64,000 bases of DNA from CAVVXX01 sp963707975 (GCA_963707975.1 OY970177.1:1674001-1738000); one strand, 5' to 3'. Counted from the first letter of the stretch, positions 36,468-46,144 are shown. Notes: generated by a model from the letters alone, not told the origin. Made by a program: numbers and translations.

Positions 36468-37743
36468 GGGGTGCCAGCAATAGTTCTACCGCATCCTGCG
36501 TGCGATCGAGCGCGCCGCCCAACGATGCGGCCGTGGCCTTGGCGGCGGCGCCAAGGCGCTGGGCACGAGACGGATCCTGCAACAGCCGCAACGCCAAGCC
36601 TGCCAATTCGTCTGCCGTATGCACGCAACCTTCGCCCTGGGCGGCCAGAATGGCGCGAAAGCTTTCGCCGAAATTTTCCGTGTGCGGGCCGGTGACGATG
36701 GCGATGCCGAACTGGGCAGGCTCGTGCGGGTTTTGCCCGCCATGGGCGATCAAGCTGCCACCCAGAAACACGAAAGGCGCCGCACGATAGAACAGCCCAA
36801 GCTCGCCCAGCGTGTCAGCAATATAGACAGCGGTCGCGCGCGTTGGCATGACGCCGGTGCTGCGGCGTTCGGCTGAGAAGCCGCGGCTGCGCGCGAGCGC
36901 CTCGACCGCCATGCCCCGTTCCGGATGACGTGGCACGATGATGGTGAGCAGTTCGGCGCGCTGGCCGCGGATGATAGCGGCGGCATCGAGCACCTGTTCT
37001 TCTTCACGCGGGTGCGTGCTTGCGGCAAGAATTAAGGGCCGCGTGCCAACAGCTACTTTGAATTTCGCGAGCGCGGGTTCATCAACAGGCAATACGGCCG
37101 CGTCAGCTTTCAAACTGCCCGCCACTCGCACATCTCGCGCTCCAAGTTTTTTCAACCTGTCGGCTGTGGTCTGATCCTGCGCGAGAGCAAGATTGAACGC
37201 CGAAAGCAGTGTCGCAGCCGTGTTGCGCGCGCGGTTCCAGCCGCGAAATGAGCGTTCCGACAGCCGCGCATTGATGAGCGCCATGGGGATGCCGCGTGCG
37301 TGCGTTTCCATCACCAGATTGGGCCACAATTCGGATTCGACGAACAGCGCCACATCGGGGCGCCAATGGTCAAGAAAGCGCGTCACCGCGTCTGGTGCGT
37401 CCAGCGGCACATATTGATGAAAGGCGCGGGGGCCTGGCAGGCGCTCGGCCATCAGTTTGGCGGACGTCACCGTGCCGCTGGTCAGCAGCACATGGCGCCC
37501 CGGCTTCGTCAAAAGCCGCGATACCAGCGGCAACACTGCGATGCATTCGCCCACACTTGCGCCGTGAACCCAGATGAGTGTGCCTTCGGGCCGCGCGCGC
37601 TCGGCATGGCCCAAGCGTTCGTTCCTGCGCGCGAGGTCTTCCTTGCCGCGCGCGGCGCGGGCGCCCAGCACCGGGGCGGCCGCGAAGCCGAACGCGGACC
37701 AGGCGGCGCGATAAAGGGCGAGCCCGAACGTGCGGCTGGTCAT
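36454..37743 (-). CDS. kdtA: 3-deoxy-D-manno-octulosonic acid (Kdo) transferase
   Basis: Transfers Kdo from CMP-Kdo to lipid IVA at the inner membrane. The protein has about 429 residues with a GT-B fold, an N-terminal membrane anchor and the family motifs WVHGASVGECIAVLPL and LTSGTVTSAKL. ATG 37743 (MTSRTFGLALYRA) was preferred to the further upstream codon at 37809, which lies inside msbA. It follows msbA by 4 nt and precedes lpxK with a 14-nt overlap. Whether it adds one or two Kdo units is not visible. Confidence 0.93.
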   Translation of the reverse strand: MTSRTFGLALYRAAWSAFGFAAAPVLGARAARGKEDLARRNERLGHAERARPEGTLIWVHGASVGECIAVLPLVSRLLTKPGRHVLLTSGTVTSAKLMAERLPGPRAFHQYVPLDAPDAVTRFLDHWRPDVALFVESELWPNLVMETHARGIPMALINARLSERSFRGWNRARNTAATLLSAFNLALAQDQTTADRLKKLGARDVRVAGSLKADAAVLPVDEPALAKFKVAVGTRPLILAASTHPREEEQVLDAAAIIRGQRAELLTIIVPRHPERGMAVEALARSRGFSAERRSTGVMPTRATAVYIADTLGELGLFYRAAPFVFLGGSLIAHGGQNPHEPAQFGIAIVTGPHTENFGESFRAILAAQGEGCVHTADELAGLALRLLQDPSRAQRLGAAAKATAASLGGALDRTQDAVELLLAPHARA

Positions 37744-37747
37744 CGTC

Positions 37748-39571
37748 TTATCCAAGCGTTGCTGCGGGCAGTTCGTCGTCGTGGAACTCGCGGCTGTAAA
37801 GCCGCGCATAAAGCCCGCCGCGCGCCATCAGCTCGGGATGTGTGCCCTGTTCGGCGACGCGGCCATGATCCAGCACATAAATGCGATCGGCGTCGAGCAC
37901 TGTGGTGAGCCGGTGCGCGATGACGATAGTGGTTCGCCCTTTCATCAGACGCTTCAGCGCTTCCTGCACCTGACGTTCGGATTCGGTGTCGAGCGAAGAG
38001 GTCGCTTCGTCGAGCAATAGGATCGGCGCATTGCGCAGCATGGCGCGAGCAATGGCCAGACGCTGGCGCTGACCGCCCGAAAGACGCAGGCCGCCTTCGC
38101 CCACGCGCGTGTCGTAGCCTTCTGGCATTTCCATTATGAAATCATGCGCGGCCGCGGCCTTGGCGGCGGCCACGATATCATCGTCGCTCGCACCCGCGCG
38201 GCCGTAGCCGATATTTGCGCGTACCGATTCATCGAACAGGAATCCTTCCTGCGTCACCAGTGCGATGGTTTGGCGCAACGAGGCGAGCGTGACGTTGCGA
38301 ATATCCTGGCCATCAATTTCTATTGCACCATTATCGGCTTCGTAAAAACGCAGCAGCAGGTGGAAGATCGTGCTTTTGCCAGCGCCCGACGGCCCGACAA
38401 GCGCGATTTTCTTGCCCGCGTTCACGTCCAGCGTGACGTTTTCAAGCGCAGGCGCGCCCGCGTGATAAGCGAAGCCGATATTCCTGAAGCGCACATTGCC
38501 GCCCAGAGGCGGGGGCGCGATGCGCAAATCCCTGGCGCCGGCACGATCGACGATTTGCGGCTTCGAGTCGATGAGATCGAGCACGCGCTTTGCCGCGCCC
38601 AGGCCTTCCGTGGTTACGCTCCACAGTTGCGACAGATTCCGCACCGGCTGCTGCGCCAGCAGCATGGCGGCCAGGAACGAAGCGAACTGGTTGAGCTCAA
38701 GCCGGCCGTGTAGGCCTTCATAGCCGGCATAGGCGACAACGGCTGCGATGGCGAGCCCACCCAGGAAATCGGCGAGCGGCACCGACAGCGCGCGCGCCCG
38801 CACCGCCTTGATGAGAAATTTGAGACGCCTAGCGATGCGTTCTTCCGCGCGCGCCGTCGCATTTGTCTCGAGCGCGTAGGCCTTGACGATGCGCCGCCCA
38901 TCCAACGTTTCGGCCAGCACGGTGGAAAGTTCGCCGGTTTCGTTCATGCTGCGCGTGGTTGCTTTGCGCATTTTCTTGCCAAGCTGGCGCGCGGCGTAAC
39001 CGATTACGGGGAGCACCACCACAGACACCAAAGCCAGCCGCCAGTTCTGGTAGATCATCACGCCTGAAAGAAAAATCAGCGAAAGAAATTCCTTGCCAAG
39101 ACCAGCGATGCCTTTGGTTACCGCTTCGCGCAGAAGCGTCGCATCATAAAGAAAGTTGGATACGAATTGGCCGGAGTGCACGGCGTTCAGCCGCTCGAGA
39201 TCAAGCCCGATTAGGCTCTTGAACATGTCGCGCTGCACATCAGCGACGATGTTCTGGCCCACGGTGTTGTTGAACTTTGTTTCGCCGTAGTTGAAGGCGC
39301 CGCGCAAAAACACTACGCCCACCACGGCCGAGGGGATCAGCGGCACCATGTCGGCACGCTTTTCGAGAAAGATAAGCTTGATAGCGGGGTCGAGCAGCCA
39401 CGCCAAAAGCGCTGTCATCGCCGCGCCGCCGACCATGCAAACTACCGCGGCGACAACTGTCGGAAAATGCGGACCGATGTAATCGTGCAGAAGCCGCCAG
39501 ATCAGCGCGAAATCGCCGTCGGCATTGCGGAATGGCCAGCTTGCGCTGGCTGGCGGCGGGGCGTCCGTCAT
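37748..39571 (-). CDS. msbA: Lipid A export ABC transporter (MsbA type)
   Basis: The 607-aa half-transporter has about six N-terminal membrane helices (40-320) fused to an ATPase. The ATPase carries Walker A GPSGAGKST near 393, the signature LSGGQRQRLAIARA, Walker B ILLLDEATSSLD and the H-loop VIAHRLTTV. As a homodimer it flips lipid A-core across the inner membrane. The position immediately upstream of kdtA-lpxK-lpxL supports lipid A as the substrate over drugs. Confidence 0.92.
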   Translation of the reverse strand: MTDAPPPASASWPFRNADGDFALIWRLLHDYIGPHFPTVVAAVVCMVGGAAMTALLAWLLDPAIKLIFLEKRADMVPLIPSAVVGVVFLRGAFNYGETKFNNTVGQNIVADVQRDMFKSLIGLDLERLNAVHSGQFVSNFLYDATLLREAVTKGIAGLGKEFLSLIFLSGVMIYQNWRLALVSVVVLPVIGYAARQLGKKMRKATTRSMNETGELSTVLAETLDGRRIVKAYALETNATARAEERIARRLKFLIKAVRARALSVPLADFLGGLAIAAVVAYAGYEGLHGRLELNQFASFLAAMLLAQQPVRNLSQLWSVTTEGLGAAKRVLDLIDSKPQIVDRAGARDLRIAPPPLGGNVRFRNIGFAYHAGAPALENVTLDVNAGKKIALVGPSGAGKSTIFHLLLRFYEADNGAIEIDGQDIRNVTLASLRQTIALVTQEGFLFDESVRANIGYGRAGASDDDIVAAAKAAAAHDFIMEMPEGYDTRVGEGGLRLSGGQRQRLAIARAMLRNAPILLLDEATSSLDTESERQVQEALKRLMKGRTTIVIAHRLTTVLDADRIYVLDHGRVAEQGTHPELMARGGLYARLYSREFHDDELPAATLG

Positions 39572-39633
39572 GACTCTGCATTTAGCATGCGCGGGGGCAT
39601 GGCGGCGAGGGCGGTACGGCGCGTAATCGTTAA

Positions 39634-39882
39634 TCAGGCCCCGTGCCGAGCGATTACGTCGTCGGGTTCAAGCAGCCGGTGGATGTGCACCACGAAATAG
39701 CGGACATGCGCGTTATCCACGCTGGTCTGGGCGGCCGCGCGCCAGGCGGCATGGGCTTCGCGGTAGTTCGGAAAGATGCCGACGATGTCGAGCTTGGACA
39801 GATCCTTGAATTCGATTCTGTCCAGCGCGGTCAGCTCGCCGCCAAAGACAAGATGAAGAAACTGTTTGGGCTGGTATTCCAT
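39634..39882 (-). CDS. DUF4170 family protein
   Basis: The 82-aa protein matches the alphaproteobacterial family DUF4170 (LHLVFGGELTALDRIEFKDLSKLDIVG; the segment YREAHAAWRAAAQ; YFVVHIHRLL). The function is unknown. It sits between pmbA (12 nt away) and msbA in the same direction, as in many relatives, which links it to the envelope block. It has no membrane segment or catalytic motif. Confidence 0.88.
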   Translation of the reverse strand: MEYQPKQFLHLVFGGELTALDRIEFKDLSKLDIVGIFPNYREAHAAWRAAAQTSVDNAHVRYFVVHIHRLLEPDDVIARHGA

Positions 39883-39893
39883 TGTTGTCTCTT

Positions 39894-41240
39894 TCAGGCG
39901 CCGGCGACGGTCATGCCATCGACGCGAATGGTGGGCGCATCATAACCGTAACGGAAAACCAGATCGTTCGCAGGCGTGAGGTTGCGATACATGTCTTTCA
40001 GATTGCCTGCGATGGTGACTTCGCTGACGGGATAGGAAAGCGCGCCATTCTCGATCCACAAGCCGGCGGCGCCGCGGCTGTAATCACCGGTGACGCCGTT
40101 CACGCCCATGCCGATCAGATCGGTGACATAAAAACCACCGCGTACGTCTTTCATAAGCGCTTCTGGCGTTTGCGTTCCTGGCTGCATGTAAAGATTCGTC
40201 GCCGCCGGGTGCGGCGGGCCGCCAGTTCCGCGCGCGGCATGCCCGGTGGTGACGAGATTGAGCTGGCACGCGCTCGCGCTATCGAGCAGCCAGGTGGTAA
40301 GGCGGCCCTTGTCGATCAGCATATGGCGCGCATTGGCGACGCCTTCGCCATCGAACGGCTTGGAGCGCCGCCCGCGTTTGCGGTGCGGGTCGTCAATGAT
40401 GGTGACACCCGTTGCAAAGATCTGTTCATTCATTCTGTCTTTCAAAAAACTCACGCCACGGGCGATTGACGAGCCGGAAATCGCGCTCGCGAAATGGCCG
40501 AGCAGGCTCGCCGCCACGCGAGGGTCGTAGAAAACCGGGGCGGCCTGCGTTTTCACTTTGCGCGGGTTCAGGCGTTTCACCGCGCGCTCGCCCGCGCGCT
40601 TGCCTACCGCTTCCGGGGATTCGAGATCGGCGCCGTGCCGCGCGCTGGCATAGTCATTGTCGGCTTCCATCGCCGTGCCCTCGCCCGCGATCACCGAGAC
40701 CGAGACGCCGTGGCTGGTTCCTGTGTAACCGCACAAAAAGCCTTCGCTGGTGGCAAGCGTGACCATGGTGCGGCTGAACGAAGCGACGCCGCCTTCGGAA
40801 TTGGTGACGCCCGCGACGGCTAAAGCCGCGCCTTCTGCGTTGCGCGAGCGTTCGACCAAACTCTCGGTGGCGGGCTCCTCCATGTCCTCGATATCAAGAA
40901 CGGGAAAATCTCTGGCCAAGCGATCGGCGGGAGCGAGGCCCGCAAATTTATCGTCCGGGGCAAGCCGCGCCATGGCGATGGCGCGTTCGGGCAGCGCCTC
41001 GAGTGCTGCGCGCGAAAAATCGGTCGAGGACACGATCGCCACTTTGTGCCCAACGAATACGCGCAGGCCCAAGTCCGATGATTCCGCGCGGTCCACGTCT
41101 TCCAGCTTGCCGAGGCGAAAAGAGACGCCGGCGGAGACATTCTTGAATTCGACTGCGTCCGCGGCGTCGGCGCCTGCGCGGATTGCGGCCTTGACCAGCC
41201 GTTCAAGGCGCTCGGCGGCGGTGGGATCCGGGAATTTCAT
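39894..41240 (-). CDS. pmbA: TldE/PmbA metalloprotease subunit
   Basis: The 448-aa partner of TldD in the TldD/TldE heterodimer opens unfolded peptides for cleavage; the complex matures some ribosomal peptides and degrades CcdA in E. coli. It has the family fold, with YTGTSHGVSVSV and a C-terminal LWIENGALSYPVSEVTIAGN block. It lacks the HExxxH zinc motif, as expected for TldE. The partner tldD is in the same window at 49330-50754. Confidence 0.93.
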   Translation of the reverse strand: MKFPDPTAAERLERLVKAAIRAGADAADAVEFKNVSAGVSFRLGKLEDVDRAESSDLGLRVFVGHKVAIVSSTDFSRAALEALPERAIAMARLAPDDKFAGLAPADRLARDFPVLDIEDMEEPATESLVERSRNAEGAALAVAGVTNSEGGVASFSRTMVTLATSEGFLCGYTGTSHGVSVSVIAGEGTAMEADNDYASARHGADLESPEAVGKRAGERAVKRLNPRKVKTQAAPVFYDPRVAASLLGHFASAISGSSIARGVSFLKDRMNEQIFATGVTIIDDPHRKRGRRSKPFDGEGVANARHMLIDKGRLTTWLLDSASACQLNLVTTGHAARGTGGPPHPAATNLYMQPGTQTPEALMKDVRGGFYVTDLIGMGVNGVTGDYSRGAAGLWIENGALSYPVSEVTIAGNLKDMYRNLTPANDLVFRYGYDAPTIRVDGMTVAGA

Positions 41241-41359
41241 CGTCGTGGTTTTGGCGCGAGTGAAAGCGCGCCACTCATAAACATCCGCGAGAGAAAGATA
41301 TAGGGCTGGCTTGCGCGTTTTTCAGGTGGGCATGGACAGTGCAGCTAAGTTACTCGCTA

Positions 41360-42376
41360 TTATCTTCCACCCGAGCCTCCACCCTGCGCGGGAGACGGCG
41401 CAGGTTCGCCAGCAGTGATGTAAAGCATCTCTTCCTTATAGGCGACATAAACATGCAAATGTTGCAACACCGACATGCCGAGCAGCAGATCGGGTAGCCC
41501 CTGCGGTTCGCTGCTGGTGTCAATCCGGCTTCCAGTATATGGGCTGTGCACCATGTAATTGCGCACCATGTCAGGTATCAAAACAATCGTTGGATTGCTG
41601 ACTGTAATACCATCCATGCTGAGCGTCTTGAAACGGTGGCGATAGATTTTTGCATCAGGATTATTCTTCAGTTGCCCTATCTGCTCTAAATCAGGCGCGC
41701 TCGTGCCGACGCCAATAATTTGAGCTTCGCGAAGGCTGAGAGTGGTTTGCGAAGCGCCTGTATCGAGCATCGCCAGCAGGTGATGGCCATCGAGCTCCAT
41801 GGGGAAGACGATGTGGTTACTCTCTGTCACTTTCATAGGGATAGCCGCCACCGCGCCATGGGGCCAATAAATCACCTGACCAGGGCAATGGTCCTGTGAC
41901 ATCAACTTGAATTTGCCGTTAGGGAAATCGAGATCCAGATCATAGGCGCTAAGAATATTTGGCGCGAGCGTGCCTGCGATCTTGGTGTTCTTGCCGCCAA
42001 TTTCTCGCGCCGCCACCATGAACTGCATGGAAGTTGGCGGAATTGTCCCAAGCGTTACATCGCTCACGTCGGCGGCGCGATCCACGCCATTGCCTTCAAT
42101 GTCATATTGCATGATGCCGACGCGGCGCGTATTCAGTCCCAGCTCCGTGACAGTTTGCGGCGTGATCTCGCTGAAGAATCCGCCCGTATCAAGCAGTAGC
42201 AGTTTATGTGCTCCCGCCATGGTTACGGGGAGCAGCATTGCGTCGTTGATGCCGCGCACGGTATCCACAGACGTGGCTATTTTCAGCGTGCAATCCGCAG
42301 CTGCCGCGGGTGATGCCGTAATCGCCAACATTGCCGCGGCGAAAAGTGCAGAGCGAAATCCCAGGTGAACGCGCAT
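41360..42376 (-). CDS. Exported retropepsin-like aspartyl protease
   Basis: The protein of about 338 aa starts at ATG 42376, behind GGGAGG with 7-nt spacing, and has a clear signal peptide ending PAAAA near 26. Two separate active-site motifs are visible, LLLLDTGGF (D63) and AMLDTGASQ (near 204). It could therefore be a single-chain pseudo-dimer, like pepsin, rather than a homodimer. The first motif reads DTGG instead of DTGA/S. It starts 14 nt after the amino acid permease gene and is probably co-transcribed. The target is unknown. Confidence 0.82.
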   Translation of the reverse strand: MRVHLGFRSALFAAAMLAITASPAAAADCTLKIATSVDTVRGINDAMLLPVTMAGAHKLLLLDTGGFFSEITPQTVTELGLNTRRVGIMQYDIEGNGVDRAADVSDVTLGTIPPTSMQFMVAAREIGGKNTKIAGTLAPNILSAYDLDLDFPNGKFKLMSQDHCPGQVIYWPHGAVAAIPMKVTESNHIVFPMELDGHHLLAMLDTGASQTTLSLREAQIIGVGTSAPDLEQIGQLKNNPDAKIYRHRFKTLSMDGITVSNPTIVLIPDMVRNYMVHSPYTGSRIDTSSEPQGLPDLLLGMSVLQHLHVYVAYKEEMLYITAGEPAPSPAQGGGSGGR

Positions 42377-42389
42377 TCCAGCCTCCCTT

Positions 42390-43850
42390 TTACTGTTCCT
42401 CGATTTTCCACTGGGGCTTCTTGAGGTGCCACGCGCCGTAAGTGAAATAGATGAGGAAACCGATGGCGGTCCAAATGCCGAGCCGCCACCAGGTGCCCAT
42501 GGGCAGAGCATACATCATTGCCCCGCAGGTCAGCACGCCCAAGGGCGCCACGATCCAGGCGTAAGGCGTGCGGAAATGGCGCTTGGCCGTCGGGCGTTGC
42601 ACGCGCAAAACCAGAATGCCGAGGCAGACCACGGCAAAAGCCATCAGCGTGCCGATGGAAACCAGCTCGCCCAGCACGTCCAGCGGAAAAAGCGCCGCCA
42701 GCACCGCGGCAAACGCTCCGGTCACGATAGTACCTCGATAAGGCGTACGGAATTTCGTGTGCACTTGGCAGAAAAGTTGCGGAATGAAGCCGTCGCGCGC
42801 CATCGAATAGAAAATACGCGATTGCCCGTAGAGCGAAACGAAAATAACCGAAGCAAGGCCGACGGACGCGCCAATATTCACGAATGGCCCAAGCCAGGCG
42901 AGATCAGGAATAGAACCCACCGCAGTCGAAACCGGGTGCGCGGTCAGCTCCGAACTCAGCGTCTGGTAAGGCACGATGCCGGTCAGCACCAGCGCCATCA
43001 GGATATATAGAATGGTGCAGATGACAAGCGAACCCAAAATGCCGATAGGCATGTCGCGTTGCGGGTTTTTTGCTTCCTGCGCCGCCACGGACACCGCATC
43101 GAAGCCGATATAGGCAAAGAAGATCAGACTCGATGCGGCAAGTATGCCGGTCCAGCCGAACTTGCCATATTCGCCGGTGTTCGGCGGAATGAAGGGAGTC
43201 AAGTTCGCAGGCTTAATGTGGGAAAGGCCAAAGCCGATCACCATGAGTACCACGGCTAATTTCACCAGCACCATGAGGCCGTTGAAAGTTGCCGATTCTT
43301 TCGCGCCTATAACGAGAAATGCAGTGAGGATGAGGACGATGCCGGCCGCCGGCAAATTAATCAGCGCGCCGGTTAGGGTGATGTTATGCGTGCCCGAGAC
43401 ATCAAATGGCGCATTGGTGAGGAAAGTTGGAAAATTGACGCCAAGATTGTGCATGAGATCGGTGAAGTAGCCCGACCAGCCCACGGCGACGGTGGATGCA
43501 GCGACCAGATATTCCAGCACCAGATTCCAGCCGATGAACCAGGCGATAAAGCCGCCCATGGTGGCGTAGGCATAAGTATAGGCGCTGCCGGCCACAGGGA
43601 TCATTGAAGCGAATTCGGCGTAGCAAAGGCCCGCGAACAGGCATCCCGTGCCGGCGATGACGAAGGAGATAACGACGGCGGGTCCGGCGTGCTCGGCGGC
43701 AGCGTGGCCGGTGATGACGAAAATACCTGCGCCGACTATGGCGCCGATGCCAAGCATGATGAGATGGATGGGTCCCAGCACGCGGCGCAATTCCAGTTCT
43801 TTTTCTGCGCCATCAGCGGGCTGCATAACAATCGGTGCGACATCGCTCAT
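42390..43850 (-). CDS. APC-family amino acid permease
   Basis: The 486-aa inner-membrane transporter has about 12 to 14 helices and belongs to the amino acid-polyamine-organocation superfamily, near the YfnA/CAT-like group. Helix 1 carries the substrate-binding loop GIGAIVGAGIFVITG, and a conserved PVAGSAYTYAY segment follows. It may import cationic or neutral amino acids. The downstream aspartyl protease gene (14 nt) suggests peptide breakdown and amino acid uptake, but this is inference. Confidence 0.9.
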   Translation of the reverse strand: MSDVAPIVMQPADGAEKELELRRVLGPIHLIMLGIGAIVGAGIFVITGHAAAEHAGPAVVISFVIAGTGCLFAGLCYAEFASMIPVAGSAYTYAYATMGGFIAWFIGWNLVLEYLVAASTVAVGWSGYFTDLMHNLGVNFPTFLTNAPFDVSGTHNITLTGALINLPAAGIVLILTAFLVIGAKESATFNGLMVLVKLAVVLMVIGFGLSHIKPANLTPFIPPNTGEYGKFGWTGILAASSLIFFAYIGFDAVSVAAQEAKNPQRDMPIGILGSLVICTILYILMALVLTGIVPYQTLSSELTAHPVSTAVGSIPDLAWLGPFVNIGASVGLASVIFVSLYGQSRIFYSMARDGFIPQLFCQVHTKFRTPYRGTIVTGAFAAVLAALFPLDVLGELVSIGTLMAFAVVCLGILVLRVQRPTAKRHFRTPYAWIVAPLGVLTCGAMMYALPMGTWWRLGIWTAIGFLIYFTYGAWHLKKPQWKIEEQ

Positions 43851-43979
43851 AAGCCCTGTTCCCCCTCAGGATTGCCCCGGCCCGATGGGGCAAGGCGTGT
43901 TGCGCGCAATCTCGCACGGGTGGCCCATGCGCGCCAGCGGGCGGGGCGGTCACCGCCCATAACTACCTGATTGGTTTGG

Positions 43980-44333
43980 TTATTTATCCGACCACACGGC
44001 CAGCTCATTGCCGTTGGGGTCGCGGAAATGGAAGCGCTTGCCGCCGGGAAATTCGTGTTGTTCGAGAACTTCGCCACCAGCCGCCTGGACCTTGCGCGCC
44101 ATGGCGTGAAGGTCGGCCGCATAAAGCACCACAAGCGGCCCGCCGCGCGAAGCCACCTTACGCTCGGCGTGGAAGCCGCCTTTCTCTCGCTCACCGCTGC
44201 CATCGGTGAAGCCAGCATAATCCGGCCCGTAATCGGTAAAGCGCCAGCCGAAAGCCTGGGCATAGAAGCGCTTGGTGGCCGCGATATCGGGGCCTGGAAG
44301 CTCGATATAATCAATTGAACCGTCGTTTGGCAT
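43980..44333 (-). CDS. VOC-family (glyoxalase/dioxygenase-like) protein
   Basis: The 117-aa protein has one vicinal-oxygen-chelate domain with paired beta-alpha-beta-beta-beta modules (IDYIELPGPDIAATKRFYAQAFGW; HFRDPNGNELAVWS). ATG 44333 was chosen over 44375 as it begins MPNDGSIDYIELPG. The family includes lyases, dioxygenases and resistance proteins. The characteristic final E of the metal site is seen in GNELAVW, but the substrate cannot be assigned. Confidence 0.85.
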   Translation of the reverse strand: MPNDGSIDYIELPGPDIAATKRFYAQAFGWRFTDYGPDYAGFTDGSGEREKGGFHAERKVASRGGPLVVLYAADLHAMARKVQAAGGEVLEQHEFPGGKRFHFRDPNGNELAVWSDK

Positions 44334-44437
44334 AGTTTTCGTTCCCCTTTTGTTCCAGTGCATCATAAGGCCCATTTGCTGTCAAGCGGATGCCACGCCG
44401 CCAGCCTATACTCACGGCCAGAGGTGGGGAGTTGGTT

Positions 44438-45133
44438 ATGCGTCGTCTTCCGCTAGTGCGCCTGTTGCTGGGCGTCATTCTCATTAATCTCGTGCTTACC
44501 GGCCTGTTCGTGCTCGCGGTGGCGGGCGATGCGCCTTGGCTGGCAAGTTTGTTGCCTGGCGAAGTGGGCTTCAGCGCGCATGCCTGGGGCAATTATGTGT
44601 TCCTCGCTCTAGCTGTGATGATCAACGCCGTGTTCATACTTAGCGCAGGCTTTGCCGTCCTGCTGCCGACCATTGGCGAACCCGATTCCGCGCTGGCGAT
44701 AGAACATATAGGCGTTGCGCGCTGGATATTCCGCATCGGCGCGCTTTTGTTCATTCTCGCGTTTCCCGTGGTGTGCTTCACGGTGGCGCGCGCCGATCCG
44801 CAGGGCGCCATGTTCGTCGATGGCAGCGCGCCTGTCTCGAATGCCGATGCGCGCTTCAATGATGTCGCACTGTTCACCACCGATCAGGTGATTTCCGCCA
44901 TAACCTTCAACGCGCCCGAGATTTTCGCGCGCAGGCTTGGCACGCTTGAACTCAACCGCGATCAACCCTGGATGCCGACCGTGGTTCTGGTCTTTCGCAT
45001 TATAGTTACGCTCACATTCCTCACCGCGCTGGTAGCGGCCGCGCGGCAATCGGCGTTGGCGCCCCCGCCTATTGAAAAAACGCCTGAGCCTATGGCCAAG
45101 GCGCGAGAGGAATCCAAGGCGCCGGCCAGCTAG
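44438..45133 (+). CDS. Four-helix membrane protein of unknown function
   Basis: The protein of about 231 aa starts at ATG 44438, with GGGGAG 6 nt upstream. Hydrophobic segments lie at about 7-30, 50-75, 93-115 and 185-205, and there is a large loop (about 120-180). The C-terminal tail is rich in Pro, Lys and Glu. I do not recognise a family. It is flanked by a VOC gene and ubiA. The stop codon shares CTAG (45130-45133) with that of the convergent ubiA. Confidence 0.75.
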   Translation: MRRLPLVRLLLGVILINLVLTGLFVLAVAGDAPWLASLLPGEVGFSAHAWGNYVFLALAVMINAVFILSAGFAVLLPTIGEPDSALAIEHIGVARWIFRIGALLFILAFPVVCFTVARADPQGAMFVDGSAPVSNADARFNDVALFTTDQVISAITFNAPEIFARRLGTLELNRDQPWMPTVVLVFRIIVTLTFLTALVAAARQSALAPPPIEKTPEPMAKAREESKAPAS

Positions 45134-46101
45134 AACTTGATGATCGTGCCCAGCAGAAAGGCCGCGGCGATCAGCGCGCCGGCATCCCGGTTGCTCTTGA
45201 AGATTTTCAGGCACGTCAACGGCCGGCCGGTATCGAGTGAGTAGGCCTGCCAAAGCAGGTGTAGTCCGGCCACGAACAGAAACAGCGCAAAGCTTACGCC
45301 CAAGCCCGCCATGAGCCCTGCAGCCAGAAACAGCACGAAGGCAAAGCCATAAAAAATATAAATCCAGTATTTCGTCATGGCGCCGAGCTTGAGCGCCGAC
45401 GATTTCACGCCGATGAGAACGTCGTCTTCTTTGTCTTGGTGGGCGTAGATAGTGTCGTAGCCGAGTGTCCAGAAAAAGCAGCCCGCATAAAGCAGGAAGA
45501 CAGGCAAGGTGAGGCGCCCCGTCTCGGCGGCAAAGCCCAACGGCGCGCCCCAATTGAAAGTGAGGCCAAGCCACGCCTGCGGCCACCAGGTGACGCGTTT
45601 CATGAACGGATAGGCGGCGATGAAACCGAGCGAGATGATGCCCAGCTCGATCGACAGCCGGTTGAATTGCAGCAGGATGACGAAACCGATCAGCCCAAGC
45701 GCGATGGTGAACACCCAGGCGGCCATGACACTCACCGCACCGCTGGGAATGGGGCGGCCGCGCGTGCGCGCAACCTTGGCGTCGTATTTGCGGTCGACGA
45801 TGTCGTTGAAGGTGCAGCCCGCCCCGCGCATCACGATTGAGCCGAGTGCGCATAGCACGATGAGGCGCGGGCTGGGGTAGGCGAATTTTTGCGCCGTCGC
45901 GCCCGCGCAAAGCCCGAACACGCAGGGCCAGAACAGCAGCCAGATGCCTATGGGCCTGTCGAGCCGCATCAGACGCAAATAAGGCTGAACGGTAGTAGGC
46001 GCGTACTCAACCCAGCTGGTAGGAACGGCGTCCCGCGGGCGAGGCCGGGCGCGCCGCGCGCGCGACTTACTAGCCTTAGGGGCTTGCGGTTTTGCGCTCA
46101 T
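45130..46101 (-). CDS. ubiA: 4-hydroxybenzoate polyprenyltransferase
   Basis: This membrane enzyme attaches the polyprenyl tail to 4-hydroxybenzoate in ubiquinone synthesis. Several helices and two Asp-rich motifs are present: NDIVDRKYD and QDKEDD. The start is uncertain: ATG 46101 (about 323 aa) is given, since an alternative at 46158 would run into the start of divergent rsmE. A basic N-terminal extension of about 30 residues (KSRARRARPRP) precedes the first helix. The ubiA-rsmE-gshA order is typical of alphaproteobacteria. Confidence 0.93.
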   Translation of the reverse strand: MSAKPQAPKASKSRARRARPRPRDAVPTSWVEYAPTTVQPYLRLMRLDRPIGIWLLFWPCVFGLCAGATAQKFAYPSPRLIVLCALGSIVMRGAGCTFNDIVDRKYDAKVARTRGRPIPSGAVSVMAAWVFTIALGLIGFVILLQFNRLSIELGIISLGFIAAYPFMKRVTWWPQAWLGLTFNWGAPLGFAAETGRLTLPVFLLYAGCFFWTLGYDTIYAHQDKEDDVLIGVKSSALKLGAMTKYWIYIFYGFAFVLFLAAGLMAGLGVSFALFLFVAGLHLLWQAYSLDTGRPLTCLKIFKSNRDAGALIAAAFLLGTIIKF

Positions 46102-46144
46102 GCGTGCTGGAACGGCCCCCGTTAAGCGGCCCAAGAGCGCGCCC

